DNA of 64,000 bases from contig OX424555.1 in NCBI GenBank assembly GCA_949152475.1, positions 11,054,868 to 11,118,867 on the forward strand, written 5' to 3'. This stretch comes from Terebella lapidaria. Taxonomy: Eukaryota; Annelida; Polychaeta; Terebellida; Terebellidae. Below the pieces are notes generated by a model. That model saw nothing but the letters and a program-made list of their open reading frames with translations, was not told the origin of the DNA and did no database searches. Shown piece by piece: positions 40,401 through 52,400 of the stretch (position 1 is the stretch's first letter; each line of letters begins with the position of its first letter). Both the position numbers and the translations under genes were made by a program.

Positions 40401-43400
40401 ACAGAGAGGACCAGGGTGGTGCATCACTGTGGGTGGACGACTCAGTACTTATCCAGGGCGGCGTCCCTGAGGAGAGTGGCAGCTCTCTTAAGATTGACAG
40501 AAATGGCCAGGTGGTGTCGCTGTCAGCCGGTGCCCGAGGCACATTGGCGTGGTATGCGGCGTGCCACGTTATGGGGAAGGCGACTCGTATGTTGGTGGAC
40601 ACGGGTGCCTCTTCCACCGTTCTGGACGAGTGTCTCTTCGACCAAATGGATGACGAACATAAAGCAATGATAAGGCAGACGAGAATAAGGTTACGGGCAG
40701 CAACCGGAGACTACTTACAGGTTCAAGGAGAGATGACAGTTCAACTTCTACTGGGCACACGACTCGTGTCGGCAGATGTACTGGTAGCCAAACTAGGGAT
40801 CCCGGGAGTGTTGGGGCTTGATGTACTTCAACAGATTGGGGGACAGCTGGATCTGCGTAAGGGCGAGTGGCAGGTGGGCGACACTACCGTAGTGATGAGC
40901 TCGGGCCACGAGGACGCCGTCTACACACTGGTGACGGAGGAGACGGTCGTCTTGCCACCCTTTTCAGAGATGATGGTGGACCTCAAGCTGACAGGAAGTG
41001 AGGGAGGAGTTCCGAAGGCCGGCCTCGTGCAGTCCGCAAGAGAGCCGTTGGAGGACGACCCCCTCGTAGTGGGACGAGCCCTGGTACGACCCCGAGGACG
41101 CCTGGTACCGGTGGTACTTCTGAACGCCGGCGCTGGAGCTTGCACTGTGCTGATGGGGACCATCCTAGCCGAGCTTCACGGAATAGAGGCCGTGATCGAC
41201 CTGGGATTTCGTCCCGATGGAGGGAAAACAACCCAGAATGAACCTAAAAGGGAACAGTGGTACCGGGAGGAGAGCGGGAGGGAGCATGAGCCCCTTACAC
41301 CAAACTCCACCAAGTGGCGGAACCGGACGCCTGAGCAGCCCGAAACCAGAGTGCACGCCATGCACGCAGAATCGTCGACGAAGACACCAGAGTGCCCGGA
41401 GCATTTAGAACCGCTCCTGGAGGGGATGCATCCGAACTTGACGGAAAAGGAGGTGGAGGTCGTCAGCGATCTCCTTCGACGCCACCAGCAGGTCTTTATG
41501 GGACCAGATGGGAGGTTGGGCCGGACGTCCCTGGCGAAACACGTCATCGACACGGGAGATCACCCCCCGATCAAGCAGCCTCTGAGGAGAGCCCCGTACT
41601 ACCAACAAGAGCTGATCGAGGACGAGGTCGACAAGATGTTGAAAGCTGACGTTGTGGAGCCAAGCGACAGTCCATGGTCGTCTCCCATCGTGCTAGTGAA
41701 AAAGAAGGATGGTGCACTGAGATTTTGCGTCGACTACCGCCGTCTAAATGATGTCACCCGGAAGGATGCGTACCCCCTGCCTCGAGTCGACGAGAGTTTT
41801 GATACCTTGTCAGGAGGACGATATTTTTCGACGCTAGACTTGGCTAGTGGTTACTGGCAGGTCGAGATGGACGACAGGGACAAGGAGAAGACGGCGTTCA
41901 CTACCCGTAGTGGACTCTATCAATTTAAAGTGATGCCGTTTGGATTGGCGACGGCCCCGGCTACTTTTGAACGTCTAATGGAGCTGGCACTGAGGGGACT
42001 CCAATGGAAGCGTTGTCTAATTTATTTGGACGATGTCGTCTGTCTTGGAAAGACTTTCCAAGAAGCCGTGGACAACCTCGAGGACGTGTTCCGGAGACTG
42101 CAGGCTGCCGGGCTGAAGCTGAAACCCGCCAAGTGTGAGCTGTTTCGACAACAGGTCAACTTCCTGGGCCATGTCGTGTCCGACCGAGGCATCCAGTGCG
42201 ACCCTGCCAAGGTCGAAGCTGTAACAAAAATGGTTCCTCCGACCACCTTGACAGAACTAAGGAGCTTCCTTGGGTTCGTGGGGTACTACCGCAGATTCAT
42301 CCCTGACTTTGCCACCCGAGCGGGACCCCTCAACCACCTGTTAAAGAAGGAAGTCAACTACCATTGGAGCGAGGCTCATCAGCAGGCGTTCGAGGCGCTG
42401 CGTCAACCCCTGACCGAGCACCCCCTGCTGGTGTACCCTGACATGGACCAAGAATTTATTTTAGATACTGATGCTAGCGGCTACGGAGTGGGAGGCGTCT
42501 TATCCCAAGTGCAGGACGGACGAGAGCGGGTGATCGCCTATGCTTCCAGAACCCTGAGGGACACCCAGCGGAATTACTGCACCACCAAGCGGGAGCTCCT
42601 GGCCGTCGTCAGTATGATACACCATTTCAGACATTTCTTGTGGGGGAGAGCGTTCTTACTACGAACCGACCACGCCTCTCTCAAGTGGCTACTGAACTTT
42701 CGGGATGCGGAAGGAATGATCGCTAGATGGGCAGCTCGCATCGCCAGCTACGCCTTCAGGTGTGAGGTCCGACCGGGAGTACAACACGGGAATGCAGACG
42801 GGATGTCCAGATGCCGACAGTGCCGGAGACCGGATTGTCCCGCCCCTCGCCACACCACAAGACCCGAAGGAGAAGAGGAGGCCTGTCCGACTCAGGAGGA
42901 GTGTCCCCTACCCCTGGAGGACCTCTCTGACGAGGATCTGCTTCCACCGATCAGCGGAGAAGGATGGAGCCCCGGAGGACCTCAAGTTAACATCTTGCGG
43001 GAGGTCCCTGTGGAGCCCTGGACGGAGGACTACTATTGCGGAGATGGAGTCGGGATATTCCAGATCTGGGAGGTGCGCTGCCAGGAGGACCCGAGGACGA
43101 CTACCCAGCCGACCGAGGAATGCCTGCCTGACCGGAGCCCCCCACAGACGGAGGAAGGAGCCAGGAGCGTCTGCAGAACCCTGCATCAGCTCCGCCCCTC
43201 TGCCTGGGTTTGGTTTCTCCTGATGATGCTCCTCGCACTGCATGGTTTGGGACCGGAGGTTGTGGCCGGAGCAGCGATCGGCGCGACGGCCGACGTGTGG
43301 ATGCGCTGCCGAGAGGAGCCCTTCCTGGACCCATGCCCCAACCCTGTGATCCGAGATCCAGACAAACAAATGCTAGCTGTCACGCGGGCTATGGCTACGA

Positions 43401-46400
43401 GAGGACGCCGGAATCCGATGGAGGGAGCCCCGGAGGCCCAGGTCCTGAATGGTTATTCCCAGGAGGACCTAGTGACCCTTCAACGAGCCGACCCTGAAGT
43501 TGGAGGCATCCTCGGGTGGAAGAATATTCTCACTGAGAGACCTGCATGGCCCGAAGTCAGAACAAAAAGTCAGCAAATGAAGACTCTGTGGCAACAGTGG
43601 GACCAGCTGGAGCTACGTGATGGGCTTCTGTACCGGCGGTACCAAGCGGCTTGCCAGAACGCACCAATCCATCAACTGGTCGTTCCACAGGTCCTGAGAC
43701 GCGCCGTCATGAAGGAGGTCCACACCGGCAAGCTGATGAGTCACCAGGGAGTCACCAAAACAGTCCACCGACTAAAAGCGAGAATGTACTGGCCGGGTAT
43801 GGCGAAGGACGTGGAGCGTTGGTGCCGGGAGTGCCTGAAGTGTAGTGGGAGAAAGCCGCGACCGGGGCCCAAGTACCACCCCATGGGAAATCTACCGGTA
43901 GGCGATCGGCTAGAAAGGGTGGCCATGGACATTTTGGAGCCTGGAACGATCACCAATTCTGGGAACCGGTATATACTGGTCGTGGGTGATTATTTCACCA
44001 AGTGGACTGAGGCCTACGCTCTACCCAACCATGAGGCTCAGACGGTGGCGGACGTCTTTGTGACTGAGTTCGTGTGCCGCCTGGGAATGCCAGCCAAGAT
44101 ACACACCGACCAGGGACGAGAGTTCGAGAGTAAGCTTTTCCTTGAGATGATCAAGATCCTAGGAGGGGAGAAGACTCGGACGACCCCTTATCACGCCAAA
44201 TCAGACGGGATGGTCGAGCGATTCAACCGGACCCTGCTGAACCTTCTGGCCGTGGTCGTGGACGAGAACCATGACGACTGGGACGACCATCTGCCCTACG
44301 TGATGGCGACTTATAGAACATCAGTACACGAAAGCACCGGGTGTACACCATTTCGAATGATGATGGGACGGGAGGCAACCACCCCATTGGACCTGAGGTA
44401 CCGGACGAAACCGGACGATTTGGGAGGACCAGTCCCCGAGTGTGCGTCCGAATACGTCGAATGGGTGAAGGAAGCCACCATACAAGCTCACGAGACTGCC
44501 CGAGAGTGCCTGAAGACGGCTACGGTGCGACAAAAGCGCCATCATGACGTAAAATCAGCCGCTCGACATTTTCCGGTGGGCACCTGGGTGATGTATTGGT
44601 ACCCTCCAAAGGCTAGACCAAAACTAGGACTAGGGTGGACGGGACCTTATCTCGTTGTGAAGTCTCATCTCGGATGGATGGTGTCCATACAAGATCGACC
44701 CGGTGGCAAGATTAAAGATGTCCGGTGGCAAGATTAAAGATGTCCACATTGACAATATAAAAAGGTGCTGGTTCACCCCTGAAACCGACGCCTGGATACC
44801 CAATCCGGACGATGTGACCCCAGTCCGGACCCCCAGTGATGACGAGGGACGAGTGGAAAACAGCGGGAATGCAGTCCAAACGATGTAAACGATGACGGGA
44901 GCGTTCGCGGAAGAACCGTTCGCGGAAGCAGCGTTCGCGGAAGCAGCGTTCGCGGAAGTACCGTTCGCGGAAGCACGTTCGCGGAAGCAGCGTTCGCGGA
45001 AGAACCGTTCGCGGAAGCAAGCGAAAAACGTTATTTCGTTCCACGACAAGGCTTTTTCCCCCAGATCCCTGGTCCGCGCCTTTTCTATATAAGCAGGCCG
45101 GCCTACGATTCCGTCATCACTTCAACCATGAACACACCAACTCTGCAGATCATTGAGATACCCGCATTTGCAGACGAAGATTTCGGGGACGTTCCAGACT
45201 TCGACTTGGCTGACTTTCTGCCCCTTGAAGTCGACAAGATGAGCGACCCACCTACCAAGCCTGACCGAAAGCGGGAGCGCTCGAGGAGCCGGGAGCGTCG
45301 TGAGGAGCCCCGAGGAGGTCGACGGTCCCCTGCCCGGAAGTTGTCCACCGAGAGAGGGCGACGCTGGTGCAGCCCCTGCCGGATCCACGTGACGGCATCC
45401 AACTTTAGCCGACACGTGGCGACCAAACACACGCAGAAGGAGGGGCGGCACCTCTGCAAGATGTGCAGCCAGCGATTCGCCCGCCGAGCTGACAGAGACC
45501 GGCATGAGACGTCGCATGCCAGCGGCAACACCCTCAAGCCAGGACGGAGGAGGACGACGACCGACACGCCCGTGTCCGACCCCCGAGATGGTCCGACTAC
45601 TGTGTCTGCCCCTGAGCTGAAGACTGTCAGCTTTGCGGCCAGCGGGACGACCAGCTCCACGCCGTCAAGCCCCCGGGAGGACGCCCCCAGGTCAGAGGAC
45701 GCCCCAGACCCCGAGGACGACCCCCCGAATAGCGAAGAGGAACCGGAGTCTCAGCAGGAGCGGAGAGAGGCGGAATCCCCGGAGGCCCCCACCCCCGAGG
45801 ACGACGGACCCCCCGTTCCCAGAGACTCGGCCCCTACCTACAAGCCCCTAGACCTGAGTTGGTACCTCAAGCCCGTTCCGGAGGAGGAGGACCAACTGCG
45901 ACCGTATGTGGAGGGCCTGGGCAGAGCGGTCACTGCCGGAGAGAAGGCCCTGGAGGACCTGGCATCCACGATAGCCATGGGACGACGCCACCTCACCCAA
46001 GCGGAGGCTCGGCTCCAAGCCAAGGAGGAGCAGAGACAGCTCGAGGCCGAGGTGCTGCAGCTGCGAGGGGAGGCCTCTCAACGAGAGAAGAGCCACCGGA
46101 AGGAGCTGCGAGCCCACGTCCGAGAGACCAAGCTGCTCCGGGAACAGCTCCGAGCATATACAGACACTCGGGACAGGCTGGCGGAGACGTCCGAAAGCGA
46201 GGTGGATCGCCAGTGAAGTGGAGGGAGAGAGCCCTGTAAACATCAGACAGGCAGGAAAAGACGAAGAAGGAGGAAGAAGAGAAAAGAAGAGAGAGAAAGG
46301 ATCAACGGGGACGTTGATCTCCAGAAAGGGTGGAGTTGTAACAAAACCATGCAACTGCCGCGCTGAAACGTTCGTTAGGAACGGTCACGTGATCTACAAA

Positions 46401-49400
46401 GTCCACTTGCGAAGACACCGTTCGCGGAAGAACCGTTCGCGGAAGCACGATTGCGGAAGCATCATCAGCGGAAGCATCGTTCGCGGAAGAACCGTTCGCG
46501 GAAGCACGATTGCGGAAGCATCGTCAGCGGAAGCATCAGTCGCGGAAGCACCGTTCGCGGAAGAGGAGCCTTCGCGGAAGAACCGTTCGCGGACGCAGTC
46601 TTCACCACGTGGAGAAGAGTGCGGAAGATACGTTCGCGGACGAAGATGCGCGCGCAGCCACCCTGGCTATATAAGGGAGAGCGGACGGCCGCTCTGAGAG
46701 CACTGCAACAGCGACATCGACCGTGGGGAGATCGTCACCGCCACAGCCAAGGGACTCGACGAACTCCGTGCGGACGACTCCTTCTTCAGGGCCTTAGAGT
46801 CAACCGGGATTAGACCGACTACCTGGAGAAACCATTCGACTAAACGGGACGGGAAACTTCAACGGGAAGGGACAGAGAGACGCCGCCGGCTAAGAACTCT
46901 TTTTAGTTGTGCCCTCGTGCACTATTTATTTTTGAAATGTGATCATACAGTGCTCCATGTCTGAACTTCATATTTGTACGTCACGTGGGTGACCAGCCAT
47001 ACAATTGTAAGTTGATTTGATGTATATAAATCTTCAATTTATTTACATCTGAGTTGCTTCTTGCCTAAGTGAAGCCGGTAAGCTACGGAGTGATGATACA
47101 CCAGCGTTGGGGGACACCAATTTAGTGACGGCTCTCGAATCACAACGAGCGGGAGTTACATAAAGTCTATACGATCAGAGAAACCAGGTTTTTTGGGCCA
47201 CACCGAAAACAAGTCATTACCAAACGTCACACTACTAAACTGACTGATATATGTACAAAATACCAGTCTATATTCTGGGCAGATTTATAATACTGGTATG
47301 CTTAGTAGTGTCTGTCACTATCGTAAAGATGCAATGTTGTTTAGGTACAGCATCAAGTAAATATAACATCATTTGCTACTCAAATGTACGATTCCTGGCA
47401 CTCTCTGCCTCGACAATGTGCAGCCCCGTGCATGTCACATTGTCAGTCACTGCATGTACTTATGCCTACTTCACACGGACAGACGGATGGATGCTCTGTT
47501 GTCAACCAACGCTCCAATTCACCTCCACCCCCACAGTTAATACTAGTAGCCTATAGGGGACCATTCTCTGTGCTGGCTGAGATGCGGTGGCTGGGGGGGG
47601 GGGGGGGGGGGGGGGGTTGTATGCTCACACATAATAGTCAACATGGTCAAAGCCTACAATATTTGAAAGACTGTTTAATATCTCGTTAAATAAAATTCCA
47701 GGGTTGGAGAGGGGACATCCTCCCCGCTGGATGTGCACTGAATGTTCGATATTGATACATGTGGGAAGGGGGGGGGGGGGGGGGCGGGGGGAGGGGTGTA
47801 GGCGTGAACACCATCTGATTATTTATTCATAAGTGATGACGTAGTGTATCTGCTTAGCCAATGAAACGCTGTTGTTGCGAACCTCAACCTCCCCCCCCCC
47901 CCCCCCCCACCCCCCCTCAAAAGCACGATGCTGAAGATGGTGGATACCAACTCTCCGAGATCAATCTTCCGATCTGACACAGTCGAAGCGACACGATGCC
48001 GTCAAGATTTTTAAAACTGAACACTTTGTTTCAGACAGTCTACATGCAGCTTGCAAAGTTGGGCCATTATCTTCACGGTTAATATACATTTGCTTCGCTT
48101 GGTAGTAGACCGGGAAGGGCGAAGGGGGGGGGTGTTGAATTGAAGTACTAGTAGCCAGAAAATCTGGCTAAAAGCCGTTGTTTGATCCCGCCGCATTGCG
48201 ACAGTGAAAAACAAGCCGTGAAATCTTTCGACCACCGGGAATCACATTTAGATACTAGTATGTTGAAAACAGTTGGAAACCTAACGATTTTGCGTGGTAT
48301 TCTTTTGACTGATAATCTTCCAGTATTGCGCCATCTGGTGAATGTATTTAGCATTGATGTAATTTTGGACAATTCATGGATACCTTGATCGCAAGTGCTG
48401 CCTCTGGCGGGAGAAAGAATCTCCTGCCTAACCGACAGGAATTTATCTAGCGTAAAAATATTCCCACGTTCTTACGTGAGGTTTTTTTTACTCAAATTTG
48501 CAATGTTCTAGACTGATAATCTTTTCATGTAACATGATCATGTAACTGTCCACGTTTTGTAAAATACTGCAATGTTATACAACATTACACAGCCATGTAA
48601 CATTGGAAAGTATTGCCCCCTATGTATGAAATAACCCATCCTCAGACATGTGCCTTCGCTCCCATGTTTTTGTACAGAAGAGTGCAATCAGTTGATGTTA
48701 TCAGCTTTTATTGTGCAGTCTTGTTTTGTTACAAGAATACACTTTAAATGTTCTAATAGGTAACGCGACTGGGCTTGCACCATTTGGACATCTGTATCAC
48801 ATTCAGGAGAATGTACATGTACATGTATGGAAAATAATATCAAATAATATTTTTGTAGGCAACAAGCTTTGTTTGTAAAAAAAAAAATAACATGGCCATC
48901 ATATTTAATGATTACATCAGATGTACATGTGTACATGTATATAGTTCCTAAAAAAGTATAATATGTACATGCACAGATACATTTGAAAACTGAGTCAATG
49001 ACATTGGACATATGTGTAATGTAATGTACATTAATATGTGAAATGTTTTAATCTTAAACAGAAGGAACAAAGATTAAATTCATGTACATTGTGAGAACCA
49101 ATTGTGAAAGCTTAATCATGTTAATAGGAAGGTAACACTAATCACTTCATTACTGTAGCTCTACAAATTAAACATGCTGTCTTTGCACCATTCACAGTGT
49201 AATAACAGATATGGTATGTACAAAAACAATGACATCACAGCCTCTTGGCTTGTAGCTCTATCTAAAGCAGGGATAAACAGGCCCATAACACAGAATTACA
49301 CGCGTCAAGGTGTAGTTATCTTTTCTTACACTAAATCTGCATAATTAGAAAGTGTATGTGCAGGTTTCCAGTGTTACAGCCTAGGCACCTGTTTGCTGTA

Positions 49401-52400
49401 AGCAGGGCGTGGGACCGTGCCATTGTCTGGGGCTGGTGGAGGGCTGGCCCTGAGGAATACCTTGTCTGTCATTACCTGGGACCACTTCTGTATGGTAGCC
49501 TAGCACCTGTAAGCCTTGGGACCAGTGCTAATGTCACCACAGGGCAAGGAGACTTTTGTATGTGTGATATTGCGTCACTATCTATCCAAGTGAAGCCCCT
49601 TGAGAGTTGACATGTGCTGACATATACAGGGGTGTATGTGTATTGGAGGTAACTGCTACACTGTTGTTGTTTTTCGGCCATCTAAGAATTTTTCAGTGAA
49701 AAAGTGACTTCAATTACTCAATGATGCTTTCTTTTATGATTATGTGTTCTGGCCTTCAAGATTTTTTTTTTCCAAAATGTATTCTGAATCCGTAGTCTTA
49801 ATTCTTGAAGACCTGCATTAAATTTTTAAATCAAATCGTGTGATTATTTTAAAAATTCAAATTTAAAATATGAAAACTGGCAGATAAATGAAGGACCCTG
49901 GCAAAGCTTCTGTAAACATTAAGCAATAAATCATACACTTTCTGTTTGCACCCGAAACTGTCAAATGGCAATATACAACATCAATAACTGATGCATCTTC
50001 TGTTATTATCAGCTAATATTTCCTGACATTATTTTCTCGAGTTACTGTCACAAATACGGACTGCTCCTATACCTGACACCATTGTTGTGTAAGGCCGATC
50101 ACTCGATCATTGTTTATGACAGCAAGTGGCTGTCGAGGATATTTGCACAGTAATGAGTAAGTTTGTCAAGTGTGCTGAGGCTGTTTGTACACAGTTTAAG
50201 CCACTAAATGTTGGGTAACATTTTGAAAGTTGGCGGAGGATGCTCCTAGTCGTGCTGTGGTTATGTCACCGTGGGTAACCGAGGCCCACGCCGGGAGATT
50301 TCTCTGGTGACAGCCAGACAGGAAGTCAATACCAGGTCAACATGGGTCAACAAAAGCCTCCTCTCTCATGGAACTATTGACCACCCATATGCCATTTCCT
50401 GAAAATTAGAAAGAAATTCCCCGTTGATGGCCCGTGGAAGCGTTGTTACTTGATATTTCAGAAGCCTGTGGTGCTTGTTACATCACACAGAAAAGCGATC
50501 ACCCTGTGTGGAGGCAGCCATAATCACTGCCAGGTATTTAGCGGTCTATTAGAAACAATTTTAGGAAAGTGAAGCAGCCACTCTACAGTTCCAGTCAGTT
50601 GACGCCTTCAGATTTCCTGCCATTTCATGAAAGAACACGTGGATGCTTGTAGTCTGTCACTCTGGCCTCCCTTACATGTACATGTAGCATGCTTACTGAC
50701 CATGTGGTGTGTGGTCACAGTCCGAGGTGGAGGCAAACCTCATTAAACATGCCCAAAACAAATGTGTGTGTGTAAAAACTGGAAATCATGGAAGAAAAAG
50801 ATGATTTAGAGGTAATACATGTTCCCGAGTCTCAAATTTGGATCATAAACAATTCCGCTACAAGGAATTAATTTGAATTATTAACAAATTCACTGAACAA
50901 TTTTTTATGGAAGACTGTCATCCAAATTTCAACTGAAATAATAAGTTTGTCACAATTTATTTTGAAACAAGGGTCATCCCAAGCTGACTCAGTGACTGGA
51001 CAGAGCCCCAGTTGTTGCTCCCTGATATCACTGACAAAGTTGATTGTGGAGTTACTTCATTAATCTAGTGACCATTATTCCGGCTGAGTGGCGGCTCATG
51101 ATCAGTCTATTCTGGACATTCGGTCACCGTGGCGACTGGCCTGAGGGTTGGCCCTGTCGCCTCCCCCTCTGGCCTCTGCTGCCTCATTGCTTGGGTAAGC
51201 TTTGCTCATGGCAGATTTAACGCAATCGATGCCATTTGGCTTTTTGCGTAATACAGTGATGGTATTATTTCGGGACGGAATTCACAGTGCCTGTGCATAG
51301 GGGGTCTGTGCTTGTTACCCCCTCGGCTCTGGCTGGTGATGGGCGGGACAGAGGCGGACTCTCTGGAGTATGTGGGATCTGTCAGAGGTGGGCACAGGTC
51401 AACACAGGATCAAACATTCATGACATACGGGATGTGTGTCCTGTGCTGTCCTGTAATCATCAGGGGACATGCAAATACGGAAAGTCACAAAGTTACATCA
51501 CTCATAATGATCAGCTACATACACGTGTATGGTTGACAGTGTTGGTCTATACATGTAAAACTTCCGGTAAAATCTACTAGTACATGTATATTTCTTCTCT
51601 ACATGTACAATGTATGTTGAGTGCACAGGAATCACTTCCTTCTACTGTAGCTACATTTATCTGTAGACAGACATGTTCTCCAGAAAAATGCCTCACAAAA
51701 ATACTGTGACATGAGTAAGTTATGAAATTAAGAAAAATCACCAAATTTAGTCATATTTCTAAAATTTTGTTGTATAGTTCTGCACTGATTAGCAATCCGA
51801 TTATTTGTCCTCAAACAAAATTTGCTGACTCCTGCTAATCCGAATGCAAGCAGAGTAATTCTACGTTAACCTGGCAACAATAGACAGCAATTGCTTGTGT
51901 GTGCCACTAACCATGCTAACAAGGTAAATGAGATACAGTACTGATTTCGCAAAACCTCACTAGCCATGCGAATGCTACATGCTAAATGCTAGGCCATGCG
52001 ATTACGTGCGACTTGATGCTAGCATCAAATCGCATGGTGCGACCAGTGGGCGCGATGCCATCGCATCAGGCGGCCGTCTTAGTTGAACAGGCGAGCATTG
52101 TCTCGCACAGATGCGCGCATCCTTTATTTCGGATGCAAATACTGACTTTAATATGAACTGAAATGAAACACTGCATTTTCCCATACGATCTACATGATAC
52201 AGACTGTTTATAAACCACTCGACCATGTGTTTGCGAGCATATGCGAGCATATAATGGCCTTCACAAAAAATGCGAAATGCGAAATGCTTTTAGTGCACCA
52301 CAGTGCCAAGAAGCAATGCTAGCATCGAGAGATGCTCGCATACACAATGCTAGCATCAAATCGCATGATGCTACGTCAGGCGAAGTTGGGCGAACACGTG

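Larger units (their letters stand above)
36356..47231 (+). mobile_element. Ty3/gypsy-type LTR retrotransposon with an extra transcription-factor-like ORF3 (10,876 bp)
   Basis: Two 895-bp LTRs (TG...CA) flank an interior with a primer-binding site, gag, pol (protease, reverse transcriptase, RNase H, integrase in Ty3/gypsy order), a third ORF and a purine-rich tract. The host flanks CTAC at 36352-36355 and 47232-47235 form a 4-bp target duplication (5 bp if the adjoining A is counted). By eye the LTRs show no differences, so the insertion is very recent, and the element looks whole. It lies in the sense orientation in MON2 intron 7. The unusual parts are ORF3, its own TATA promoter, and the GTTCGCGGAAG motif clusters in the LTR, in gag and before ORF3. 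Closer clade assignment needs an RT tree. Confidence 0.95.

Noticed and set aside
45128-46216. ORF3 as an envelope gene of the LTR element
   Set aside because: It has no signal peptide, no transmembrane segment and no cysteine-rich ectodomain. Instead it has C2H2 fingers and a coiled coil.
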